From Marinibactrum halimedae (lineage in GTDB: Bacteria; Pseudomonadota; Gammaproteobacteria; Pseudomonadales; Cellvibrionaceae), in contig NZ_JAJQVM010000012.1 of NCBI RefSeq assembly GCF_021234875.1, forward strand, positions 1 through 64,000: a stretch of DNA of 64,000 bases, written 5' to 3'. Both the position numbers and the translations under genes were made by a program. A model generated the notes under the pieces. The model was not told the origin of the DNA. It did no database searches and was given only the letters and a program-made list of their open reading frames with translations. Positions 34,949 to 43,336 of this stretch are shown here, piece by piece. How positions within the stretch are numbered: the stretch's first letter is position 1; each line of letters opens with the position of its first letter.

Positions 34949-35377
34949 ATGGAAATGAAGTTAGTTCAACATTTGAGCGATCTGTGTAAAGAAATGGCGA
35001 TGGTGATGCCTTTACAGGATGCAGAAGGCGCTTATACCGTAGCCTTTTATCGTTTATTTAATATACGGTTTTTAATCAGTCATAACAGTATTGTGTTATT
35101 AACCGAGGGCTTATGCGATGCCGCTACGCAAGAGAATGCATGGGCTTCTATAGAAGAGGCGCTTCATAAAAGCTATGGGTGGCCGGGCTTGTCTACGAGC
35201 TTGAGTGTGAATGATGGAGGTGAGTTAGTGGTGCAAACCCTCATTAACGAAGGTTGTACCTACGATACTTTTTTTGATTTGACGAATGCGCATTGCAATT
35301 TTTGCGAGAGGTTATTAGGTGAAATACGTCGAGTGCCAGATACGAAAGTGAATTATCATGCGTTTATTACTCCTTAA
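34949..35377 (+). CDS. yscB: YscB-like chaperone, upstream of sctC
   Basis: 142 residues. The N-terminal part (LVQHLSDLCKEMAMVMPLQD, then AEGAYTVAFYRLFNIRFLIS) follows the YscB pattern (LLxxLxxxLGxxPxVADxxGxYxLxIDxHLVML). The rest fits the class I chaperone fold, strand LSVNDGGELVVQTLI and helix CNFCERLLGEIR. In Yersinia YscB lies directly before yscC and, with SycN, escorts YopN. The same position here supports the call. It overlaps sctC by 20 nt. Cysteines near the C-terminus are unusual. Confidence 0.65.
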   Translation: MEMKLVQHLSDLCKEMAMVMPLQDAEGAYTVAFYRLFNIRFLISHNSIVLLTEGLCDAATQENAWASIEEALHKSYGWPGLSTSLSVNDGGELVVQTLINEGCTYDTFFDLTNAHCNFCERLLGEIRRVPDTKVNYHAFITP

Positions 35378-37385
35378 ACTTTTTTTCTGTGCGTTACTGT
35401 CTTCAACGCTGTCTTATGGGCAAAATCTACGAGGGGAGCCTTTTGCGTTTTACGGCGAGGAACAATCGCTGGCAAATGTGCTCACGGCCATTGCCACTCA
35501 CGCCCGTTTAGGGGTGCGTATTCATGAAGATATTGATGCGGATTTTAGTGGTCACCTTAAACAGCGTACCGCCGAAGATGCTCTTAATTATTTAGCGGCC
35601 AGTTACGATTTGGTGTGGTACAACGATGGTTCCACCCTTTATGTTGACCCCATTAATGCGCTAGAAACCAAACTGTTTCATTTAAACCACTTGGCCGCCA
35701 GACAAGTGAAGCGCACCATGCAGAGCTTGTCTATTTGGGATGCTCGATTTGAGTGGCGGGCACTGCCTGATGAAGCTATTTTGATGGTCTCTGGGCCACC
35801 TCGTTACCTAGAACTGACGGACGAGACCATCGCCCTTTTAAAACAACAGCGTGAAACGACGGATCAAGATAATTTAAGCGTAAAAATATTTGCGCTAACT
35901 CATGCTTCAGCAACCGATCGTCGTGTCACGTTACGAGGAGAAGACATTACTTTACCTGGTGTGGCGACCTTATTGCAGGGGTTGTTGACAGGAGGGGGCG
36001 CGACAGAAGGTGGTGGTTCTGAATTAACCACGTTTAATGATGGTTTTCAAAATGGGCGCACACTGGAAGATGATCGTGTCTCACGTGAGAATCGTGCTTC
36101 ACTCAACAATGGTACGTCTGTTAATAACAGCTCATATCGCAGTCGTTCATTTAATAGTGATGCTTTTCAGCGTGAGGCATTCAGTTCAGAAAATACATTC
36201 AATTCAAAAAACACACTCAGCTCAGAAAATACATTTCGTTCAGAAAATGCAATTCGTCATGGTAGATCAGTCAGCCAACTTCAACGCCGAGAGGTTGGTG
36301 CCCAGCGCGCTCGCGGAGTTAATGGTGCCCCTCACCCACAAGCGGCTATTTATGCAGACCCCGGCAGTAATTCGGTCATTGTGCAGGATTATGCTTCGCG
36401 CCTGGCGTTGTACGCTGATTTAATTGCACAGCTCGATCAAGCTAAACCTCAATTAGAAATTAGTTTGTTAATTATCGATTTAACGGCGAATTCATTACGG
36501 GATTTGGGCGTCGATTGGACAGTCGCCACTAGGCAAACCGGCAGAGGGCTGTTGGATTTGGTATTGCCCGGCGCTTCTGCGGTGGCCGCTGAAACCCTCG
36601 GGCAAACCAACGCTGATTTTTTGGCAACAGTCTCTGCGCTGGAGTCGCAAGGGAAAGCACGAGTGACATCTCGCCCGGCTGTGGTCACAGAGAACGGAAT
36701 GGAAGCCTTACTGGATAACAACGAAACGTTCTTCGTGCGAGTCCAAGGTGAGCGTGTAGCCTCTTTAGAGCAAATTACCTTTGGAACATTATTGCAGGTG
36801 GTGCCTAGAATCGTAGAGAGTACAAAGAATGCCGATTCACCGTTAGTGAGCTTGGATGTCACCATTGAAGATGCGAGCCGTTTGGCCGATGGCGGTGTTG
36901 ATGCTCTGCCTTCCATTCGTAATACGCAAATCAGTACGCGTTCGTCCGTGCCGAATGGTGGCTCATTATTAATTGGTGGGTATTACCGCGAGGCGACCAC
37001 CAGTAACCGAAATGGTGTGCCTATTTTAGGGAAATTACCGGTACTGGGGAATTTATTCAGTCACACCGGTGACAACAATTCTCAACTTGTGCGCTTATTT
37101 ATGTTGAGCCCGCGCATTTTATCAGACAGTGTTTTCACTCAATCAGAAAATTATTCCGAAAACAGCACACTCACACATTCTCAACAAATACGACAGCTTG
37201 CAGATTTATCCAATTACAATCCGGAAATAAATCGCCTGCGTTATAACGGCGTCTGTGAGTCTGCATTGAGTGCGCGACAACGACGAAATCAGTATCGCAA
37301 AGACAATATTGCGACCCGAATCATGCCCTGTGATAACACGGATAACGATAAATCAAATGAAACTTACCGAGTGGTGCCCCTGTGA
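35358..37385 (+). CDS. sctC: SctC, outer-membrane secretin
   Basis: 675 residues with signal peptide (MRLLLLKLFFCALLSSTLSY). N0/N1 domains at about 25-170 (AFYGEEQSLANVLTAIATHA), N3 at about 330-390, and the secretin domain at about 390-590 with QGKARVTSRPAVVTENGMEA and GGSLLIGGYYREATTSNRNG, VPILGKLPVLGNLFSH. The C-terminal 80 residues are the polar S-domain region. An insertion between N1 and N3 (about 215-310) is Ser/Asn-rich and includes hexapeptide repeats (SSENTF type). Multimerises into the outer ring. A pilotin gene is not visible in the window. Confidence 0.95.
   Translation: MRLLLLKLFFCALLSSTLSYGQNLRGEPFAFYGEEQSLANVLTAIATHARLGVRIHEDIDADFSGHLKQRTAEDALNYLAASYDLVWYNDGSTLYVDPINALETKLFHLNHLAARQVKRTMQSLSIWDARFEWRALPDEAILMVSGPPRYLELTDETIALLKQQRETTDQDNLSVKIFALTHASATDRRVTLRGEDITLPGVATLLQGLLTGGGATEGGGSELTTFNDGFQNGRTLEDDRVSRENRASLNNGTSVNNSSYRSRSFNSDAFQREAFSSENTFNSKNTLSSENTFRSENAIRHGRSVSQLQRREVGAQRARGVNGAPHPQAAIYADPGSNSVIVQDYASRLALYADLIAQLDQAKPQLEISLLIIDLTANSLRDLGVDWTVATRQTGRGLLDLVLPGASAVAAETLGQTNADFLATVSALESQGKARVTSRPAVVTENGMEALLDNNETFFVRVQGERVASLEQITFGTLLQVVPRIVESTKNADSPLVSLDVTIEDASRLADGGVDALPSIRNTQISTRSSVPNGGSLLIGGYYREATTSNRNGVPILGKLPVLGNLFSHTGDNNSQLVRLFMLSPRILSDSVFTQSENYSENSTLTHSQQIRQLADLSNYNPEINRLRYNGVCESALSARQRRNQYRKDNIATRIMPCDNTDNDKSNETYRVVPL
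36178..36249 (+). repeat. four 18-bp units in sctC
   Basis: Related 18-bp units with core TCAGAAAATACATTC encode SSENTF, NSKNTL, SSENTF, RSENAI. They are more diverged than the arrays in sctN or sctQ. Confidence 0.75.
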
Positions 37386-38884
37386 CAACATTATGGAAAT
37401 TACGCATTCTTAATGGCGAACATGCCGGAGCGGAAGTGTCATTGTCCCAGGCCATGGTGTTGGGGGGTGATGAAGAAAACGCCGATTTGGTACTCAATGA
37501 CGATTTTATTTGCCCATTGTTGGCTCGATTACATCCTGAAGAACAAGGGGTAAAAATAGAACTGTTGGATGACGCCATTACACAGATACTGGGGGCGGAT
37601 TCTGATGAGGTGTATATGCCTCTGCAAACCGTGTTGTGGTTGGGGGAACTCGCCATCGCGTTGTGTAGTAATGATGAAACCTGGTCTCAAGAGATCATTG
37701 ATTTTGATGCGCAACATCCAGCACCTGAGGTAACTCAGGAAGCGGCGGACTCAGAGCCCCTAGATTCAGAAGAGGATTTATTCGGAGACAATAATGAGAA
37801 AAAAAGAAGTGAAGAAACCGCTTCTGAGGGTGCTTTAAAATCGGCGTCGGCCCATCGTAAATTCATAGAGACTTTTTCTCGGCTGACAACACGCAAAAAA
37901 ATGCTGATTGGTGGTTCGGTAGTCGGTACTCTGGCCATCGCTATGGTAATCGTGGGCAAAGGGGTAATCGCGGATAACTCTGTGCCCCCGGGCTTGGATG
38001 GCAGAGAGACGTTGGTCGGCTTACAAAGTGAAAGTGCGAGCGGAGCCATTAAGTACACTCAGGCGTTGTCAGCGTTGCTAGAGGGTGAGGTTTATTCCTC
38101 AGTCTTTGTAATGGAATCTGATGCGTCTGATTACGTAGAAGTCTCCGGTTATGTTGCAGATGATGTGACTTTGGCACGTTTACAGGATGAGGTGGCACAC
38201 ATTAATGCTCGAATCAGTATTAATGTCTATAGCTTAGAGCAAATACAACGCTCCGCACAATTGGTGCTCAATCACCTTGGCTTGGTTGCGGAACAGATTA
38301 AAACAGGTGAGGGACCAGGTTATTATATTGCGGTCATTGATGGTGATTTTATGGAAGCTTGGGAGTCTGCACAGCGGTTATTATTGTCTGATATCCCAGG
38401 GTTGCAGGGGTGGGATTTTGAAGTGAAAACCACGCTCACCCCCCTGGAAAGATTAAAACAACTCACGGCCAATTTAGGCTTTGAACATCGGCTTTCTTAT
38501 TCTGAAACAGACGATGCGATCCAAATCATTGGACGGCTTAATTCTGTCGAAGAAAAAGAATTAAACCAAACAATGCAAAAATTTCGGGAGCGGGTCGGGG
38601 AGTCGCCGTTGGTGGAATACCTTCCTCCTAAAAATTCTGAGCGAGTGTTGAGTTTAAATGATGTGGGCATTGCAGGAGTTCGTACCGGTAAGGCACCGTA
38701 TGTAACACATCAAAATGGGAACCGTTATTTGCTTGGGGCTCGATTACCAAATGGAATTACGTTGCAAGATATACGTGAGGGAGAGATTCATATTTTGCAT
38801 AGAGGGGTAGAGCGCATTATCCGATACGAGAAAAATAACCTCCAATTAACAGATGTGAATAACTCTGCAAGCCGGTATGAATAA
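37382..38884 (+). CDS. sctD: SctD, inner-membrane ring protein
   Basis: 500 residues; GTG start overlapping the sctC stop. A cytosolic FHA-like domain is at about 1-100 (LRILNGEHAGAEVSLSQAMV), then a Glu/Ser-rich linker, one membrane helix at about 178-202 (MLIGGSVVGTLAIAMVIVGK), and periplasmic BON-like ring domains to the end. Family YscD/PrgH: it forms the outer part of the MS-like ring with SctJ, and its cytosolic domain contacts SctK. Length somewhat exceeds YscD (419) because of a longer linker. Confidence 0.9.
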   Translation: MTTLWKLRILNGEHAGAEVSLSQAMVLGGDEENADLVLNDDFICPLLARLHPEEQGVKIELLDDAITQILGADSDEVYMPLQTVLWLGELAIALCSNDETWSQEIIDFDAQHPAPEVTQEAADSEPLDSEEDLFGDNNEKKRSEETASEGALKSASAHRKFIETFSRLTTRKKMLIGGSVVGTLAIAMVIVGKGVIADNSVPPGLDGRETLVGLQSESASGAIKYTQALSALLEGEVYSSVFVMESDASDYVEVSGYVADDVTLARLQDEVAHINARISINVYSLEQIQRSAQLVLNHLGLVAEQIKTGEGPGYYIAVIDGDFMEAWESAQRLLLSDIPGLQGWDFEVKTTLTPLERLKQLTANLGFEHRLSYSETDDAIQIIGRLNSVEEKELNQTMQKFRERVGESPLVEYLPPKNSERVLSLNDVGIAGVRTGKAPYVTHQNGNRYLLGARLPNGITLQDIREGEIHILHRGVERIIRYEKNNLQLTDVNNSASRYE

Positions 38885-38990
38885 AGCATGATTTTGTGTT
38901 GTAAGAGAAGATTTTGCATCTGGATAAAAATTTATATATTAATTAAATTCGTATTTAAAGAAATGGCTTTGTTTTTAAAGAGGAGGTGTT

Positions 38991-39188
38991 ATGTTTGGAG
39001 TGGATTTAGAGTCGATGCGAAAAAATAATGAGGTGGTAGATTTTTTAAATCAATCTGCTAATGAAGTGCGAATGCAGTTGCGTATTCCGCAGACGCCTGA
39101 CGATATTAAAGTATTGGAAAAGAAGCTGGTGGCGATTGAGTCAGCATTAACGATTGCTGAGAAAACAAATTTTAAGACGTTATTTTAA
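38991..39188 (+). CDS. yscE: YscE-like needle co-chaperone
   Basis: 65 residues, equal to YscE (66). Helical, ending VLEKKLVAIESALTIAEKTN, which matches the YscE C-terminal helix (pattern: WQRESKALESAIAIIxxV). YscE with YscG keeps the needle subunit monomeric in the cytosol. Order D-E-F-G is as in the Yersinia operon. Starts after AGGAGGTGTT, a consensus ribosome site. Confidence 0.8.
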   Translation: MFGVDLESMRKNNEVVDFLNQSANEVRMQLRIPQTPDDIKVLEKKLVAIESALTIAEKTNFKTLF

Positions 39189-39311
39189 ACATGGTTTCTA
39201 ATGAATGGTGTTTTCTGATCTCAGTTGATGGTCTCTCAAGTTTTTAAACGTCCAAAATGTTAACCGCCCGAAATATTGTGGGCATATTTTATTTATGATG
39301 GAGATATTATT

Positions 39312-39560
39312 ATGGCATATACTTCTATTGATGCACATTTTTCAATTGAGTCGGCTTCGGCAGTGCTTTCCCCTGCAGCCAGTACTGTGAGTACCGATAT
39401 GAATACTCAATCTGCGACATTGGCTGCGAATCCTGATGATCCGTCTGCACTGGCAAACTTTAATGCGGCGGTAGCAAAGTGGTCGGTAGTTATGAATGTG
39501 GTTTCTACGATCAATAAGACAGTGAAAGACGCATCTATGTCTATTGTACAGAAGATGTGA
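39312..39560 (+). CDS. sctF: SctF, needle subunit
   Basis: 82 residues from ATG 39312 (an in-frame upstream start at 39276 is unlikely, since GGAGAT precedes 39312). The C-terminal WSVVMNVVSTINKTVKDASM is the YscF/PscF signature (KWSVIYNINSTIVRSMKDLM), and NPDDPSALANFNAAVAKW matches the kinked helix before it. The protein polymerises into the hollow needle. It is directly followed by YscG, its chaperone. Secure. Confidence 0.92.
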   Translation: MAYTSIDAHFSIESASAVLSPAASTVSTDMNTQSATLAANPDDPSALANFNAAVAKWSVVMNVVSTINKTVKDASMSIVQKM

Positions 39561-39565
39561 TCACT

Positions 39566-39928
39566 ATGGAGTTATCAAAAGTATTAGCGGAAATCGCAAT
39601 ACAGGGCGTTTTCGAGGGGATGGTGTCGCATTCAAAAGTGATTATTGGGTTCCTCGAAAATGAACCCATCAGTGAGACAGCGAAACTTAGCTTGCTCTCA
39701 CTGGTGCTGATGAGCGAAGACAATTACCTAGGTGTGGTGGAATTGTTAGAGACCTGGTGTGAGCAGGAAACAACATTGGATACCGCTCATGCTTATTTAG
39801 CGTTAGCGTATTGGCAATTGGCTAGAACCGAGCAGGCTGTGCAATGGTGTCATCGAATTATTACTGAAAGTTCGGATACCACTACACAAACTTTAGCCCA
39901 TGAAATTTTAGCACAGGTAGGCACCTAG
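39566..39928 (+). CDS. yscG: YscG, TPR-like needle chaperone
   Basis: About 120 residues. LSKVLAEIAIQGVFEGMVSH is like the YscG start (LNVLLAEIALIGTGNHxHxEA), then TPR-type helical pairs (ETAKLSLLSLVLMSEDNYLG; AYLALAYWQLARTEQAVQW). It holds the SctF C-terminal helix with YscE. yscH, which follows yscG in Yersinia, is not present here. Confidence 0.82.
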   Translation: MELSKVLAEIAIQGVFEGMVSHSKVIIGFLENEPISETAKLSLLSLVLMSEDNYLGVVELLETWCEQETTLDTAHAYLALAYWQLARTEQAVQWCHRIITESSDTTTQTLAHEILAQVGT

Positions 39929-39975
39929 CCGTGATGTATGTCTTACCTTATGTGTGTAGTGAATAGGAGCAAATA

Positions 39976-40317
39976 ATGGATGCGATATCTGGTGTGCCAC
40001 CGGTTGATGTAAACAGTACGTTTTCGCAGCAAGAGAATTTTTCACCCTCTGAGGATATCGGTGGGCCCCGAGATATTGCCGGAGGGGAAGATGCCTCGCT
40101 AGGGGATAAATTTTTTCAAATATTATCTGAGACCAAGCGGGAAATAAATGAAAAAACCAGTGAAATTCAAAGTACATTAAAAGTCGATGAACTTACTCCG
40201 ATGGATTTAATCCGATTGCAGTATGAAATCGCGGAAATCACCATTCAACAAGAGCTCATTAGTAAAGGGGTTTCTAAGAGTACTCAAAATGTTGACACCT
40301 TATTAAAGGCGCAATAA
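39976..40317 (+). CDS. sctI: SctI, inner rod protein
   Basis: 113 residues, same size as YscI (115). The N-terminal half is polar; the C-terminal LTPMDLIRLQYEIAEITIQQ, ELISKGVSKSTQNVDTLLKA is the rod-family helix (pattern LxPxxLxxLQxxLxxxxxxxxLxxKxxxKxxQxIxTLL). It links the export gate to the needle. The ATG follows TAGGAGC. Confidence 0.9.
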   Translation: MDAISGVPPVDVNSTFSQQENFSPSEDIGGPRDIAGGEDASLGDKFFQILSETKREINEKTSEIQSTLKVDELTPMDLIRLQYEIAEITIQQELISKGVSKSTQNVDTLLKAQ

Positions 40318-40319
40318 TT

Positions 40320-40925
40320 ATGTTTAGATTGAAGTGTATTGGGCTTGGCCTAACCTGCCTATTGCTCATGGGATGTAAAGTTGAGTTATATTCTGGTCTT
40401 CAAGAAAAAGAAGGGAATGAAATGCTCGCGTTACTTCTTTCTGAGGGCATTAAGGCAGAGAAGGCGGCAGGTAAAGGCGGGAGTATTAACCTTAGTGTGC
40501 AGGAAGATCAACTGACGCAAGCAATGGATCTTCTATCTCGCCATTCTTATCCACGAAAAAAATACGCCTCAATCAATGATGTTTTTCCGCAAGGCGGATT
40601 GATTCAATCGCCAATGGCTGATAATGCACGGTATGCCTTTGCGATGTCGCAAGATATCGCATCAACCTTATCGAATATTGATGGCGTGCTGACGGCGAAA
40701 GTACATTTGGTATTACCAACTGAGGAAGCGAAGAATAAAACCAAAAAAGAAGAAGAGAAAAAGTTTGCTAAAGCGTCTGTCTTTATTAAATACGATAGTA
40801 AGGTGCCGATGAAGTCTTACATTCCCCAAGTGAAAGCAATGGTGGCGAATTCGGTGGATCAGCTTGACTATGAAAACGTCGCCGTGGTGATTTTTCCCGC
40901 AGCGTCAAATTACGCAAAAAGATAA
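40320..40925 (+). CDS. sctJ: SctJ, inner-membrane ring lipoprotein lacking the C-terminal membrane helix
   Basis: 201 residues; YscJ has 244. Lipoprotein signal with lipobox LLLMGCKVELYSGL. Ring domain 1 includes LLSEGIKAEKAAGKGGSINL; ring domain 2 includes SQDIASTLSNIDGVLTAKVH and SVFIKYDS, as in YscJ/PrgK/FliF. The protein ends YENVAVVIFPAASNYAKR, just after domain 2, where YscJ continues into a periplasmic linker and membrane helix. No hydrophobic frame follows in any reading frame before sctK. It would thus be held by its lipid and by SctD only. Confidence 0.93.
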   Translation: MFRLKCIGLGLTCLLLMGCKVELYSGLQEKEGNEMLALLLSEGIKAEKAAGKGGSINLSVQEDQLTQAMDLLSRHSYPRKKYASINDVFPQGGLIQSPMADNARYAFAMSQDIASTLSNIDGVLTAKVHLVLPTEEAKNKTKKEEEKKFAKASVFIKYDSKVPMKSYIPQVKAMVANSVDQLDYENVAVVIFPAASNYAKR

Positions 40926-40937
40926 GAGTGTTCGTTC

Positions 40938-41816
40938 ATGTCTGGATGTCGTGAGCAAACCGTCGTCGATGAGAGTCCTGTTTTTTCTGGCATAGAGACA
41001 GTTAATCATTTAGAGACAATTAATGATTTAAAGACAATGCCAATTGATGAGGTAAAAAGTTTGCTTTGCAGTGAGGTTTTTCAAGGTTGGATGCAATTGA
41101 ATAACTCGCCTGCTACTTGGCTGCATAAAAGTTGGCAAGACTATGCCTTTCCGCAGGTGCACAGGCAATTATTGCAATGCAAAAGCGTGCAGAGCTGGGT
41201 AAAGAAAATACTTGAATTACAGGGAATAGAGTGGCGATTTTTCAGTACACCATTGGCGCGAGTTCTCTTTGCCCCTACACAACGTTTGGAGCGTATTATG
41301 ACGGTATTGGGGGCGCTGTGTTATCGTATCGAATCGAAAAAAATCATCGAAAAGCGTTTCCATCAGCAATTGTCACTGTATTTAGATCGGGTCTCTCTCG
41401 ATTATATTGAAAAAACGGGCCCACTATTATTAGCGCAACCTCCGCATTTGTTTGAGCGACTGAAAGCGTGTGTGCCCGTATGGAATACACACTCGCAAGC
41501 GTTGGTAAATTTAACCGCCATCGGTGAGTTTATTTTCACTAAAGCCTTAGAGAGGGAATATCTCAAAGGGGAAGGTCTCAAGGCGGAAGATTTTAAAGCG
41601 AAAGGCCTCAGAGTGAAAAATCATTCCAGTGCTGAGAAAATACGTGTTTGGCAACAATATTGTTCGCTGAAACTTCCTCGTAGAGAGACTACAGCACCGG
41701 ATTTTGAATCGCTTGATATCAGCGCTATTAGTGAAAATGAGTTGTCCCGACTTTCTATTCTTATTCGTAAAATTATTCGTCATTTGGAGCCACAATGTCT
41801 GCCGCTATTAAAATAA
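40938..41816 (+). CDS. sctK: SctK, sorting platform protein
   Basis: 292 residues; YscK is 209. Core pattern WLHKSWQDYAFPQVHRQLLQ, then IEWRFFSTPLARVLFAPTQR LERIMTVLGAL follows YscK/PscK. Two additions: an N-terminal stretch with duplicated NHLETINDLKT (12-bp repeats near 41000) and a C-terminal insert with LKGEG, LKAED, FKAKG, LRVKN from 15-bp units. SctK joins SctD to the SctQ pods. Its end overlaps sctL by 22 nt. Confidence 0.8.
   Translation: MSGCREQTVVDESPVFSGIETVNHLETINDLKTMPIDEVKSLLCSEVFQGWMQLNNSPATWLHKSWQDYAFPQVHRQLLQCKSVQSWVKKILELQGIEWRFFSTPLARVLFAPTQRLERIMTVLGALCYRIESKKIIEKRFHQQLSLYLDRVSLDYIEKTGPLLLAQPPHLFERLKACVPVWNTHSQALVNLTAIGEFIFTKALEREYLKGEGLKAEDFKAKGLRVKNHSSAEKIRVWQQYCSLKLPRRETTAPDFESLDISAISENELSRLSILIRKIIRHLEPQCLPLLK
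41562..41621 (+). repeat. four diverged 15-bp units in sctK
   Basis: Consensus CTCAAAGCGGAAGGT-like units encode Leu-Lys-x-Glu-Gly variants. Older, more degenerate than other arrays in the island. Confidence 0.7.
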
Positions 41817-42433
41817 CTCCTCAAAAGCTTACGATAGATGCCTCGACGAAAATCGTGAAACGCAGTGAGTATCAGTACTTCCTAGAGGGGGAGGCGATTG
41901 TGGCGGAAGCGAAAGAAAAAGCAAAGCAGATTGTTAAAGACGCGGAGCGAGAAAAGCAAAAAGCGTGTGAGGAAGGTTATCGGAAAGGCTTTGAGGCGGT
42001 GCAATCAGAACAAGCAGAGATAGTCTTGACCACCTTGAAGCAAGCTCAAAAATTTCTCGAATCACGCGCAGACAATATTGCCAATTTGGTGATTGAGGTA
42101 TCTCGAAAACTCTTGGGTGAGATGGAGCAAGAAGCTCTCGTATTAAAATTAGTCGAACAAGCTTTAAACACGCAATACAATGTCCAGAAAGTCATATTGC
42201 GTGTGGCACCACAACAGTATTCTGTATTTTCTGAGCGCGTTAAAGCCATTCGAAGCCAGTATTCAGGCATTAACCAACTAGATGTTAAGGAAGATGACCG
42301 GGTGAATGTTGGCAGCTGCTTAATGGAGACGCCAATGGGTATTTTAACCATTGATTTGGAATCGCAATTGAATGCTATTGAAAGAAGCTTAAGTGGGGTC
42401 TCTGAGAATACGCACCTTGACACCTCTTCATAG
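41795..42433 (+). CDS. sctL: SctL, ATPase regulator/stator
   Basis: 212 residues, the YscL/FliH family length. N-terminal SctQ-binding part (SAAIKITPQKLTIDASTKIV), a long Lys/Glu/Ala coiled coil at about 40-95 (AEAKEKAKQIVKDAEREKQK, ACEEGYRKGF), then the peripheral-stalk-like C-terminal domain (VIEVSRKLLGEMEQEALVLK, VGSCLMETPMGILTIDLESQ). Dimers connect SctN to SctQ pods and inhibit the ATPase. Last gene of the island; its stop codon lies in an 8-bp repeat array. Confidence 0.92.
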   Translation: MSAAIKITPQKLTIDASTKIVKRSEYQYFLEGEAIVAEAKEKAKQIVKDAEREKQKACEEGYRKGFEAVQSEQAEIVLTTLKQAQKFLESRADNIANLVIEVSRKLLGEMEQEALVLKLVEQALNTQYNVQKVILRVAPQQYSVFSERVKAIRSQYSGINQLDVKEDDRVNVGSCLMETPMGILTIDLESQLNAIERSLSGVSENTHLDTSS

Positions 42434-42466
42434 TCTCATAGTCTCATAGTCTCATAGTCTCATAGT
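42431..42466. repeat. 8-bp tandem repeat at the sctL stop codon
   Basis: TAGTCTCA repeated four times from 42431 plus a partial fifth. The first TAG is the sctL stop. Copy number changes would leave the stop in place. Marks the right edge of the island. Confidence 0.9.
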
Positions 42467-42577
42467 CAGTTTTAACTTTCGAAAAAATAGAATAAAGAGT
42501 TCAATTTTATCCGATTTTATAAGGGCTCCATCGAATGGATAATGACCTCATTCACCATTAACCAGTGAGGTCACAGC

Positions 42578-43198
42578 ATGAATCTTTTGGTCGTTAAAAG
42601 CAGCGTATTTGGGCAGGGCGGGCAGTCTAGCGGGTTGGCGGAGACGTTTTGTCAACAATGGAAAGCTCGATATCCGGATGCCGACGTCGTGGAGCGAGAC
42701 GTGGTGGCAAACCCTATTCCTCATTTGGACGGTGAGCGCATTGGGGCCTTGTTTTCTGACCCCGAAACACGCTCTAGCGAGCAACAGTCGGTGGTTGATT
42801 TTGCGGACGATCTCCTGGAAGAGCTGACCCGTGCGGACGCGATTGTACTGGCGGTGCCCATGTACAACTTCAGTATACCCAGCCAGCTTAAAGCCTGGAT
42901 GGATCATCTTGCTCGGGCGGGTGTAAGCTTTAAATACACAGAAAATGGCCCGGTGGGATTACTGAAAGACAAGCCCATTTATGTTTTGGCGGCCCGAGGA
43001 GGGGTCTATCAATCTTCGGGGCAAGATTACCAAGCGCCGCTGTTAAAACAGTTTTTTGGTTTACTGGGGTTTGAATCGTTGAGGTTTGTCTATGCGGAAG
43101 GTTTGAATCTTGGTGAGGAGTCTAAAGCATCTGCACTCAATGATGCCACCCAACACATTGCTAATTTGGTTGCGGCGTTTGAATTGGGTGATGCCTAG
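42578..43198 (+). CDS. azoR: FMN-dependent NADH-azoreductase (AzoR)
   Basis: 206 residues, flavodoxin-like fold. Motifs: phosphate-binding KSSVFGQGGQSSGLAETF near the start, PMYNFSIPSQLKAWMDHLAR (FMN contact), and ARGGVYQSSGQDYQAPLLKQ. Family members reduce quinones and azo compounds by two-electron transfer with FMN and NADH, protecting against electrophiles. A stand-alone gene behind the T3SS. An 18-bp imperfect triplicate (43201-43254) follows the gene. Confidence 0.92.
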   Translation: MNLLVVKSSVFGQGGQSSGLAETFCQQWKARYPDADVVERDVVANPIPHLDGERIGALFSDPETRSSEQQSVVDFADDLLEELTRADAIVLAVPMYNFSIPSQLKAWMDHLARAGVSFKYTENGPVGLLKDKPIYVLAARGGVYQSSGQDYQAPLLKQFFGLLGFESLRFVYAEGLNLGEESKASALNDATQHIANLVAAFELGDA

Positions 43199-43200
43199 TT

Positions 43201-43254
43201 TGTTTATGAATTACCGTTTGTTCATGAATTATAGCTTGTGCATGAAATATAAGT
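43201..43254. repeat. 18-bp intergenic tandem repeat after azoR
   Basis: Three related units, TGTTTATGAATTACCGTT and two variants, at 43201, 43219 and 43237. Confidence 0.75.
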
Positions 43255-43307
43255 GATATCACTAAAAAGGCGCGGCCCCTATCTGAATCGGAGTGCTTTA
43301 AGGAAAA

Positions 43308-43334
43308 CCCCAGGCTTACCCTGGGGGATTTTCG
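43308..43334. terminator. hairpin between azoR and the convergent DUF1501 gene
   Basis: CCCCAGG (43308-43314), loop CTTAC, CCTGGGG (43320-43326), then GATTTTCGATTT. Preceded by AAAA, so it can serve both strands. Confidence 0.75.
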
Positions 43335-43336
43335 AT

